Source: Macrostomum hystrix
Lineage: Eukaryota > Platyhelminthes > Macrostomidae
Assembly: GCA_950097015.1 (NCBI GenBank)
Contig: CATNEN010000039.1
Coordinates: 18,148,501-18,212,500, forward strand
Direction: 5' to 3'
Length of the DNA: 64,000 bases
The notes under the pieces are model-generated. The model was not told where the DNA came from. It searched no databases and saw only the letters and a program-made list of their open reading frames with translations. Shown one piece after another: positions 35,701 through 47,700 of this stretch. The position numbers were made by a program, and so were the translations under genes. Within the stretch, counting starts at the first letter, position 1. Each line of letters begins with the position of its first letter.

Positions 35701-38700
35701 CCCTTCATCTTTCGTTCCGGTTCCGGTCCCTTTACACTGCATTCCTCTCCCTTCATCCAACATTCCTCTCCCTTCATCCAACATTCCTCTCCCTTCATCC
35801 AACATTCCTCTCCCTTCATCCAACATTCCTCTCCCTTCATCCAACATTCCTCTCCCTTCATCCAACATTCCTCTCCCTTCATCCAACATTCCTCTCCCTT
35901 CATCCAACATTCCTCTCCCTTCATCCAACATTCCTCTCCCTTCATCCAACATTCCTCTCCCTTCATCCAACATTCCTCTCCCTTCATCCAACATTCCTCT
36001 CCCTTCATCCAACATTCCTCTCCCTTCATCCAACATTCCTCTCCCTTCATCCAACATTCATTTTCGCCACTTCCTATAATATATATTTATATTTACACTC
36101 TTAGTATCTATTCCCGTTTTCCCTACTAATAAAAACCCTGGAAATACATTAAAATCCCGTATAATTTATCCCCTAGTCTCACCCAGCACTTTGCCCCGGC
36201 AAGTTTCGCTGTAATTTCTAAACTGCGCCGAGTCTATTCGTTCGCACCTGACGCCCGCGTACGGCTGGGAACAGCTGAAAATTCAGTAGCCGAGGAAAAT
36301 GACAGATTTTGTTGCATCATGTAATTATCATTTTATCATGCTTTCTGTGTGCTACTCGGTAGCGAGAAAAAAATCAAATCGCTTTTTATCACGCCTCATC
36401 ACAATCAGAATGCGGCGAAGGGAGTCAAACAGTCGGATAGAGTCGTAAATTACGCTTTTAAATGGCTTCTAATTCGCGCGAATTTAAAAAGATAAAATAT
36501 GTGGACTTTTTTTTAATTGCAGTGGGCGCTTTCAAAGGTTGCGTATAACTTTCAGTCCTAAGCTTTCAGAAATTTTGGACGTAAATTTTCTGTAACTAGA
36601 TTATTCTTTTGACAACCAAACCAAAGGATAAAGTCACTCTCCTCTGATTGTTGAACAACGGGAGGAAAAGAGAAGTTCAAGAACTAAAAAACTTGACTAA
36701 AAATGACTATTGTTTTAGTTCTGCAGTTCAACGGCCACACAGCAGGCGTTGGTGCAGGCCAGGGAACATCACTGATAGCAATTGGCATAGCGGATGTACT
36801 TTAAATTTTAGAGCCAAAGCCCTGCAAAAACTACATATCATAGCAGGTAGTGTGCAGTTTTTTTCCCACTGAATTCCCAATGGATGGCAACCGTGCATGG
36901 GAGTAGGAAAATGATTGCAGACAGATCGGCCAGTTAATTAAGCAAGGCCAACCCTAACCTGACATGTTTGGCCAATGCCCACCCACAAACCCCCACTAAG
37001 CCTCCAAAATCACTGACCAAATCCCAAAATATCCCAACAGATCAGGCAGATTACGTTGGAAGGTGCTGAATCAGCAGGTGCCAAAGCATCGCACCTCGCT
37101 GTCTCAATATTAATAAAATGATTTCTGTTGTCCCTAATAGCTTCGCAAGGTCAGAATTTTCACTTCCAATTAAAGCAAATACCTGACAGTTTGACAAGCT
37201 CTGCAGGCGCGCAAACGGGAAGAATTTTCTAATCTATTTTTCATCTCTACGTAGCCATCACTCGTATCCTCACTGAGCATTGGCAGCCAGCTATTCAAAA
37301 CTGAATATTGCCGTCATCGACGCCGCCATTTTCATATTATATTTCGCATTTCATATTTCTTTCCTGTTCGGCTGTCTCCTCTCTCTTTTGTACTCACTGA
37401 CCAATGTCCATCTCGACCCTTCCATTATTCTCCTCTAGTATGTATCTGTCTCCTTTATCTTGTGTCCCCTCCTCTGTCTCCCCTCTTCTGTCTCCCCTCT
37501 TCTGTCTCCCCTCTTCTGTCTCCCCTCTTCTGTCTTCCCTCTTCTGTCTCCCCTCTTCTGTCTCCCCTCTTCTGTCTCCCCTCTTCTGTCTCCCCTCTTC
37601 TGTCTCCCCTCTTCTGTCTCCCCTCTTCTGTCTCCCCTCTTCTGTCTCCCCTCTTCTCTCTCCCCTCTTCTCTCTCCCCTCTTCTGCCTCTTCTCTCCTT
37701 CCTCCAGCAGTAAGCAGCCTATTCTACAGTTTTATACTTGATGATTTATCCTTGAGCTGAACTTTAACCTGCAGCTTGGTTTTGGCTTGGCCAATAAAAC
37801 TTGCACACCTTGCATACACAGTGCAGAGTATCCGTTTGCCGGCTTGTAATTCGAATAGATCCATGTGGCTTAGTAAATATGTAAAAATTTATTTAGAGAA
37901 TAAATTGTACTTATCTGTTTTAGTGAGCTAGGGCAAAGTGTGCCTACAGCTTCATCACCCAATCTCTCCCATTCAACCCAATCTGTCTTCCACTCTACCC
38001 CCCAGTTCTGTCTTCCACTCTACCCCCAGTTCTGTCTTCCACTCTACCCGCAGTTCCGTCATCCACTCTACCCCCAGTTCTGTCATCCCCTCTACTCCCA
38101 GTTCCGTCATCCCCTCTACTCCCAGTTCTGTCTTCCACTCTACCCCCAGTTCTGTCTTCCACTCTACCCCCAGTTCTGTCTTCCACTCTACCCCCAGTTC
38201 TGTCTTCCACTCTACCCCCAGTTCTGTCTTCCACTCTACCCCCAGCTCCCTATAATTCATTCTATCAGTCAGATTTTCTCATCATTTGTGAATGTACCAC
38301 TCGCAAAGCATTATCCTTGAGCATCCAGTTCGTGTGTGCAGTCCTCTACTTATCAGTCGCTCGCTGTTGCTATTGAATTTGTCTCTACGCCAACAAAAAT
38401 AGGGAATATTTTTAAGTGATGCGAGCACCGCATTATAGCCAGATTCCATGTCTAACCCATGCTGGTGTCTCATTCCACGCCATCACCAACCCACTCCCTA
38501 GACACACAGATCCTGCGCAGCTCCGGGATCTTAGATTTCAATGTCAGTCAACAAAACTGGAATGGGATAAATTATCTTATCGAAAAGCTCGACGAACCTA
38601 AGTCACACAGCCTGATGAATATTCCCACCCGTATTCATATTCATTCATTCTGTCATTGCTGAAACACTTTGATTTGCGCTTAGAGTGTGTGTGTCAGTGG

Positions 38701-41700
38701 CGGATAATTCGCCCCACCAGTTTTTTATCCAACAGAAATCCCCATAGATGAGTTACTCTATATTTTTTCTAAGCTTGCCTGCATTTATCCCAGATTGGGA
38801 AAACAAATAGGGGATTGATTATGGCGCAGCGGGGCAATATCGGATTCCCGGAGTCGTGTTTTTGTCTTTGCAATAAATAAATAAATCTTCGCTTAGTCTT
38901 TTCAAAGATCTTAATGCGTTTGTCTTTTAGATTCGCATGGCATCACTCCCCAGAGACACCCTACACTCTGTCACTCCAGTTCTCTTTATCACTCGTCTAT
39001 TGTCTGTCACTCCTCTACTGTCTATCACTCCTCTTCTGTCTGTCACTCTTCTACTATCTGTCACTCCTCTACTGTCTGTCACTCTTCTACTATCTGTCAC
39101 TCCTCTACTGTCTGTCACTCACTCACTCCTCTGTCACTCCTCGTATCTAATCTCGTATCTAGAACGCGGCTCATCTACCCAGCTCATAGTCATAGACTCA
39201 TAGGTAACAATATATGCTCAAATATTGTCACTAAAAATGAAGCGACATCAGTTTGGGATCCAGATCCCATTCAGAGGATAGAAAAATTTGTTAGGGTGAA
39301 GCAAGTCCTCAGGCGGACACATCAAAGGAATCTCAAAAATAGCTTATACCCAGTGCTTTTAATGCACGCTAAGATAATAATCAATCGAGAGCTCACTTGC
39401 ACACAGGCGAGCTGTTCATGGAACGCCTCGAGCAGGTGCCATTGTTCAGACAATAGAATGCCGGGCAGGATGGCTCTGAGTGTTTGTTTTGTTTATCTGC
39501 TCAACTATTTCATATAGTTTAATGCAGCAAATTAGTTGTAATCAAAATCAGTTCTACTCACTGCGCAGTTCTGCTGGCTGCGGAGTGACCAGAGCAAGAA
39601 CTGAAGGCGGTGGCGGCGCTGGAGATTGCACTGAAATTATAAGGGGAGAAGTAGGTTGATAAACAGGGGAGAAGTAGGTTGATAAACAGGGGAGAATTAG
39701 GTTGATAGACAGGGGAGAAGTAGGTTGATAGACAGGGGAGAAGTAGCTTGATAGACAGGGGAGAAGTAGGTTGATAGACAGGGGAGAAGTAGGTTGATAG
39801 ACAGGGAAGAAGTAGGTTGATAGACAGGGGAGAAGTAGGTTGATAGACAGGGGAGAAGTAGGTTGATAGACAGGGGAGAAGTAGGTTGATAGACAGGGGA
39901 GAAGTAGGTTGATAGACAGGGGAGAAGTAGGTTGATAGACAGGGGAGAAGTAGGTTGATAGACAGGGAAGAAGTAGGTTGATAGACAGGGGAGAAGTAGG
40001 TTGATAGACAGGGGAGATGTAGGTTGATAGACAGGGGAGAAGTAGCTTGATAGACAGGGAAGAAGTAGGTTGATAGACAGGGGAGAAGTAGGTTGATAGA
40101 CAGGGGAGAAGTTGGTTGATAGACAGGGGAGAAGTAGGTTGATAAACAGGGGAGAAGTAGCTTGATAGACAGGGGAGAAGTAGGTTGATAGACAGGGGAG
40201 AAGTAGCTTGATAGACAAGGGAGAAGTAGGTTGATAGATAGGGGAGAAGTAGGTTGATAAACAGGGGAGAAGTAGGTTGATAAGACAGGGGAGAAGTAGG
40301 TTGATAGACAGGGGAGAAGTAGGTTGATAGACAGGGGAGAAGTAGCTTGATAGACAGGGAAGAAGTTGCTTGATAAACAGGGGAGATGTAGGTTGATAGA
40401 CAGGGGAGAAGTAGGTTGATAGACAGGCGAGATGTAGGTTGATAGACAGGGGAGAAGTAGCTTGATAAACAGGGGAGAAGTAGGTTGATAAACAGGGGAG
40501 AAGTAGGTTGATAGACAGGGGAGAAGTAGGTTGATAGACAGGGGAGAAGTAGGTTGATAGACAGGGAAGAAGTAGCTTGATAGACAGGGGAGAAGTAGGT
40601 TGATAGACAGCGGAGAAGTAGGTTGATAGATAGGGGAGAAGTAGGTTGATAGACAGGGGAGAAGTAGGTTGATAGACAGGGGAGAAGTAGGTTGATAGAC
40701 AGGGGAGAAGTAGGTTGATAGACAGGGGAGAAGTAGGTTGATAAACAGGGGAGAAGTAGGTTGATAGACAGGGGAGAAGTAGGTTGATAGACAGGGGAGA
40801 AGTAGGTTGATAGAGAGGGGAGAAGTAGGTTGATAGACAGGGGAGAAGTAGGTTGATAGACAGGGGAGAAGTAGGTTGATAGATAGGGGAGAAGTAGGTT
40901 GATAGACAGTGAAGAAGTAGGTTGATAGACAGGGGAGAAGTAGGTTGATAGACAGGGGAGAAGTTGGTTGATAGACAGGGGAGAAGTAGGTTGATAAACA
41001 GGGGAGATGTAGCTTGATAGACAGGGGAGAAGTAGGTTGATAGACAGGGGAGAAGTAGCTTGATAGACAAGGGAGAAGTAGGTTGATAGACAGGGGAGAA
41101 GTAGGTTGATAGACAGGGGAGATGTAGGTTGATAGACAGGGGAGAAGTAGGTTGATAGACAGGGGAGAAGTAGCTTGATAGACAGGGGAGAAGTAGGTTG
41201 ATAGACAGGGGAGAAGTAGGTTGATAGACAAGGGAGAAGTAGGTTGATAGATAGGGGAGAAGTAGGTTGATAGACAGGGGAGAAGTAGGTTGATAAACAG
41301 GGGAGAAGTAGGTTGATAGACAAGGGAGAAGTAGGTTGATAGATAGGGGAGAAGTAGGTTGATAGACAGGGGAGAAGTAGGTTGATAAACAGGGGAGAAG
41401 TAGGTTGATAGACAAGGGAGAAGTAGGTTGATAGATAGGGGAGAAGTAGGTTGATAGACAGGGGAGAAGTAGGTTGATAAACAGGGGAGAAGTAGGTTGA
41501 TAGACAGGGGAGAAGTAGGTTGATAGACAGGGGAGAAGTAGGTTGATAGACAGGGAAGAAGTAGCTTGATAGACAGGGGAGAAGTAGGTTGATAGACAGG
41601 GGAGAAGTAGGTTGATAAACAGGGGAGATGTAGGTTGATAGACAGGGGAGAAGTAGGTTGATAGACAGGGGAGAAGTAGGTTGATAGACAGGGGAGAAGT

Positions 41701-44700
41701 AGGTTGATAGACAGGGGAGAAGTAGGTTGATAGACAGGGGAGAAGTAGGTTGATAGACAGGGGAGAAGTAGCTTGATAGACAGGGGAGAAGTAGGTTGAT
41801 AGACAGGGGAGAAGTAGGTTGATAGACAGGGGAGAAGTAGGTTGATAGACAGGGGAGAAGTAGGTTGATAGACAGGGGAGAAGTAGGTTGATAGACAGGG
41901 AAGAAGTAGGTTGATAGACAGGGGAGAAGTAGGTTGATAGACAGGGGAGAAGTAGGTTGATAGACAGGGGAGAAGTAGGTTGATAGACAGGGGAGAAGTA
42001 GGTTGATAGACAGGGGAGAAGTAGGTTGATAGACAGGGGAGAAGTAGGTTGATAGACAGGGAAGAAGTAGGTTGATAGACAGGGGAGAAGTAGGTTGATA
42101 GACAGGGGAGATGTAGGTTGATAGACAGGGGAGAAGTAGCTTGATAGACAGGGAAGAAGTAGGTTGATAGACAGGGGAGAAGTAGGTTGATAGACAGGGG
42201 AGAAGTTGGTTGATAGACAGGGGAGAAGTAGGTTGATAAACAGGGGAGAAGTAGCTTGATAGACAGGGGAGAAGTAGGTTGATAGACAGGGGAGAAGTAG
42301 CTTGATAGACAAGGGAGAAGTAGGTTGATAGATAGGGGAGAAGTAGGTTGATAAACAGGGGAGAAGTAGGTTGATAAGACAGGGGAGAAGTAGGTTGATA
42401 GACAGGGGAGAAGTAGGTTGATAGACAGGGGAGAAGTAGCTTGATAGACAGGGAAGAAGTTGCTTGATAAACAGGGGAGATGTAGGTTGATAGACAGGGG
42501 AGAAGTAGGTTGATAGACAGGCGAGATGTAGGTTGATAGACAGGGGAGAAGTAGCTTGATAAACAGGGGAGAAGTAGGTTGATAAACAGGGGAGAAGTAG
42601 GTTGATAGACAGGGGAGAAGTAGGTTGATAGACAGGGGAGAAGTAGGTTGATAGACAGGGAAGAAGTAGCTTGATAGACAGGGGAGAAGTAGGTTGATAG
42701 ACAGCGGAGAAGTAGGTTGATAGATAGGGGAGAAGTAGGTTGATAGACAGGGGAGAAGTAGGTTGATAGACAGGGGAGAAGTAGGTTGATAGACAGGGGA
42801 GAAGTAGGTTGATAGACAGGGGAGAAGTAGGTTGATAAACAGGGGAGAAGTAGGTTGATAGACAGGGGAGAAGTAGGTTGATAGACAGGGGAGAAGTAGG
42901 TTGATAGAGAGGGGAGAAGTAGGTTGATAGACAGGGGAGAAGTAGGTTGATAGACAGGGGAGAAGTAGCTTGATAGACAGGGAAGAAGTTGCTTGATAAA
43001 CAGGGGAGATGTAGGTTGATAGACAGGGGAGAAGTAGGTTGATAGACAGGCGAGATGTAGGTTGATAGACAGGGGAGAAGTAGCTTGATAAACAGGGGAG
43101 AAGTAGGTTGATAAACAGGGGAGAAGTAGGTTGATAGACAGGGGAGAAGTAGGTTGATAGACAGGGGAGAAGTAGGTTGATAGACAGGGAAGAAGTAGCT
43201 TGATAGACAGGGGAGAAGTAGGTTGATAGACAGCGGAGAAGTAGGTTGATAGATAGGGGAGAAGTAGGTTGATAGACAGGGGAGAAGTAGGTTGATAGAC
43301 AGGGGAGAAGTAGGTTGATAGACAGGGGAGAAGTAGGTTGATAGACAGGGGAGAAGTAGGTTGATAAACAGGGGAGAAGTAGGTTGATAGACAGGGGAGA
43401 AGTAGGTTGATAGACAGGGGAGAAGTAGGTTGATAGAGAGGGGAGAAGTAGGTTGATAGACAGGGGAGAAGTAGGTTGATAGACAGGGGAGAAGTAGGTT
43501 GATAGATAGGGGAGAAGTAGGTTGATAGACAGTGAAGAAGTAGGTTGATAGACAGGGGAGAAGTAGGTTGATAGACAGGGGAGAAGTTGGTTGATAGACA
43601 GGGGAGAAGTAGGTTGATAAACAGGGGAGATGTAGCTTGATAGACAGGGGAGAAGTAGGTTGATAGACAGGGGAGAAGTAGCTTGATAGACAAGGGAGAA
43701 GTAGGTTGATAGACAGGGGAGAAGTAGGTTGATAGACAGGGGAGATGTAGGTTGATAGACAGGGGAGAAGTAGCTTGATAGACAGGGAAGAAGTAGGTTG
43801 ATAGACAGGGGAGAAGTAGGTTGATAGACAGGGGAGAAGTTGGTTGATAGACAGGGGAGAAGTAGGTTGATAAACAGGGGAGAAGTAGCTTGATAGACAG
43901 GGGAGAAGTAGGTTGATAGACAGGGGAGAAGTAGCTTGATAGACAAGGGAGAAGTAGGTTGATAGATAGGGGAGAAGTAGGTTGATAAACAGGGGAGAAG
44001 TAGGTTGATAAGACAGGGGAGAAGTAGGTTGATAGACAGGGGAGAAGTAGGTTGATAGACAGGGGAGAAGTAGCTTGATAGACAGGGAAGAAGTAGCTTG
44101 ATAAACAGGGGAGATGTAGGTTGATAGACAGGGGAGAAGTAGGTTGATAGACAGGGGAGAAGTAGCTTGATAAACAGGGGAGATGTAGGTTGATAGACAG
44201 GGGAGAAGTAGGTTGATAAACAGGGGAGATGTAGGTTGATAGACAGGGGAGAAGTAGGTTGATAGACAGGGGAGAAGTAGCTTGATAAACAGGGGAGATG
44301 TAGGTTGATAGACAGGGGAGAAGTAGCTTGATAAACAGGGGAGATGTAGGTTGATAGACAGGGGAGAAGTAGCTTGATAAACAGGGGAGATGTAGGTTGA
44401 TAGACAGGGGAGAAGTAGGTTGATAAACAGGGGAGATGTAGGTTGATAGACAGGGGAGAAGTAGGTTGATAGATAGGGGAGAAGTAGGTTGATAGACAGT
44501 GAAGAAGTAGGTTGATAAACAGGCGAGATGTAGGTTGATAGACAGGGGAGAAGTAGCTTGATAAACAGGGGAGAAGTAGGTTGATAAACAGGGGAGAAGT
44601 AGGTTGATAAACAGGGGAGATGTAGGTTGATAGACAGGGGAGAAGTAGGTTGATAGACAGGGGAGAAGTAGCTTGATAAACAGGGGAGATGTAGGTTGAT

Positions 44701-47700
44701 AGACAGGGGAGAAGTAGGTTGATAAACAGGGGAGATGTAGGTTGATAGACAGGGGAGAAGTAGGTTGATAGACAGGGGAGAAGTAGGTTGATAGACAGGG
44801 GAGAAGTAGGTTGATAGATAGGGGAGAAGTAGGTTGATAGACAGTGAAGAAGTAGGTTGATAGACAGGGGAGAAGTAGGTTGATAGACAGGGGAGAAGTT
44901 GGTTGATAGACAGGGGAGAAGTAGGTTGATAAACAGGGGAGATGTAGCTTGATAGACAGGGGAGAAGTAGGTTGATAGACAGGGGAGAAGTAGCTTGATA
45001 GACAAGGGAGAAGTAGGTTGATAGACAGGGGAGAAGTAGGTTGATAGACAGGGGAGATGTAGGTTGATAGACAGGGGAGAAGTAGCTTGATAGACAGGGA
45101 AGAAGTAGGTTGATAGACAGGGGAGAAGTAGGTTGATAGACAGGGGAGAAGTTGGTTGATAGACAGGGGAGAAGTAGGTTGATAAACAGGGGAGAAGTAG
45201 CTTGATAGACAGGGGAGAAGTAGGTTGATAGACAGTTGATAGACAGGGGAGAAGTAGGTTGATAGACAGGGGAGAAGTAGCTTGATAGACAGGGGAGAAG
45301 TAGCTTGATAGACAGGGGAGAAGTAGGTTGATAGACAGTTGATAGACAGGGGAGAAGTAGCTTGATAGACAGGGGAGAAGTAGGTTGATAGACAGGGGAG
45401 ATGTAGGTTGATAGACAGGGGAGAAGTAGCTTGATAGACAGGGAAGAAGTAGGTTGATAGACAGGGGAGAAGTAGGTTGATAGACAGGGGAGAAGTTGGT
45501 TGATAGACAGGGGAGAAGTAGGTTGATAAACAGGGGAGAAGTAGCTTGATAGACAGGGGAGAAGTAGGTTGATAGACAGGGGAGAAGTAGCTTGATAGAC
45601 AAGGGAGAAGTAGGTTGATAGATAGGGGAGAAGTAGGTTGATAAACAGGGGAGAAGTAGGTTGATAAGACAGGGGAGAAGTAGGTTGATAGACAGGGGAG
45701 AAGTAGGTTGATAGACAGGGGAGAAGTAGCTTGATAGACAGGGAAGAAGTTGCTTGATAAACAGGGGAGATGTAGGTTGATAGACAGGGGAGAAGTAGGT
45801 TGATAGACAGGCGAGATGTAGGTTGATAGACAGGGGAGAAGTAGCTTGATAAACAGGGGAGAAGTAGGTTGATAAACAGGGGAGAAGTAGGTTGATAGAC
45901 AGGGGAGAAGTAGGTTGATAGACAGGGGAGAAGTAGGTTGATAGACAGGGAAGAAGTAGCTTGATAGACAGGGGAGAAGTAGGTTGATAGACAGCGGAGA
46001 AGTAGGTTGATAGATAGGGGAGAAGTAGGTTGATAGACAGGGGAGAAGTAGGTTGATAGACAGGGGAGAAGTAGGTTGATAGACAGGGGAGAAGTAGGTT
46101 GATAGACAGGGGAGAAGTAGGTTGATAAACAGGGGAGAAGTAGGTTGATAGACAGGGGAGAAGTAGGTTGATAGACAGGGGAGAAGTAGGTTGATAGAGA
46201 GGGGAGAAGTAGGTTGATAGACAGGGGAGAAGTAGGTTGATAGACAGGGGAGAAGTAGGTTGATAGATAGGGGAGAAGTAGGTTGATAGACAGTGAAGAA
46301 GTAGGTTGATAGACAGGGGAGAAGTAGGTTGATAGACAGGGGAGAAGTTGGTTGATAGACAGGGGAGAAGTAGGTTGATAAACAGGGGAGATGTAGCTTG
46401 ATAGACAGGGGAGAAGTAGGTTGATAGACAGGGGAGAAGTAGCTTGATAGACAAGGGAGAAGTAGGTTGATAGACAGGGGAGAAGTAGGTTGATAGACAG
46501 GGGAGATGTAGGTTGATAGACAGGGGAGAAGTAGCTTGATAGACAGGGAAGAAGTAGGTTGATAGACAGGGGAGAAGTAGGTTGATAGACAGGGGAGAAG
46601 TTGGTTGATAGACAGGGGAGAAGTAGGTTGATAAACAGGGGAGAAGTAGCTTGATAGACAGGGGAGAAGTAGGTTGATAGACAGGGGAGAAGTAGCTTGA
46701 TAGACAAGGGAGAAGTAGGTTGATAGATAGGGGAGAAGTAGGTTGATAAACAGGGGAGAAGTAGGTTGATAAGACAGGGGAGAAGTAGGTTGATAGACAG
46801 GGGAGAAGTAGGTTGATAGACAGGGGAGAAGTAGCTTGATAGACAGGGAAGAAGTAGCTTGATAAACAGGGGAGATGTAGGTTGATAGACAGGGGAGAAG
46901 TAGGTTGATAGACAGGGGAGAAGTAGCTTGATAAACAGGGGAGATGTAGGTTGATAGACAGGGGAGAAGTAGGTTGATAAACAGGGGAGATGTAGGTTGA
47001 TAGACAGGGGAGAAGTAGGTTGATAGACAGGGGAGAAGTAGCTTGATAAACAGGGGAGATGTAGGTTGATAGACAGGGGAGAAGTAGGTTGATAAACAGG
47101 CGAGATGTAGGTTGATAGACAGGGGAGAAGTAGCTTGATAAACAGGGGAGAAGTAGGTTGATAGACAGGGGAGAAGTAGGTTGATAAACAGGGGAGATGT
47201 AGGTTGATAGACAGGGGAGAAGTAGGTTGATAGACAGGGGAGAAGTAGGTTGATAGACAGGGGAGAAGTAGGTTGATAGATAGGGGAGAAGTAGGTTGAT
47301 AGACAGTGAAGAAGTAGGTTGATAAACAGGCGAGATGTAGGTTGATAGACAGGGGAGAAGTAGCTTGATAAACAGGGGAGAAGTAGGTTGATAAACAGGG
47401 GAGAAGTAGGTTGATAAACAGGGGAGATGTAGGTTGATAGACAGGGGAGAAGTAGGTTGATAGACAGGGGAGAAGTAGCTTGATAAACAGGGGAGATGTA
47501 GGTTGATAGACAGGGGAGAAGTAGGTTGATAAACAGGGGAGATGTAGGTTGATAGACAGGGGAGAAGTAGGTTGATAGACAGGGGAGAAGTAGGTTGATA
47601 GACAGGGGAGATGTAGGTTGATAGACAGGGGAGAAGTAGGTTGATAGACAGGGGAGAAGTTGGTTGATAGACAGGGGAGAAGTAGGTTGATAGACAGGGG

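Noticed and set aside
37769..37868. Minus-strand 100-bp candidate exon with an Ig-like look (LQAGKRILCTVYARC)
   Set aside because: Splice sites are weak, and inserting it in the phase 2 neuregulin intron would break the frame.
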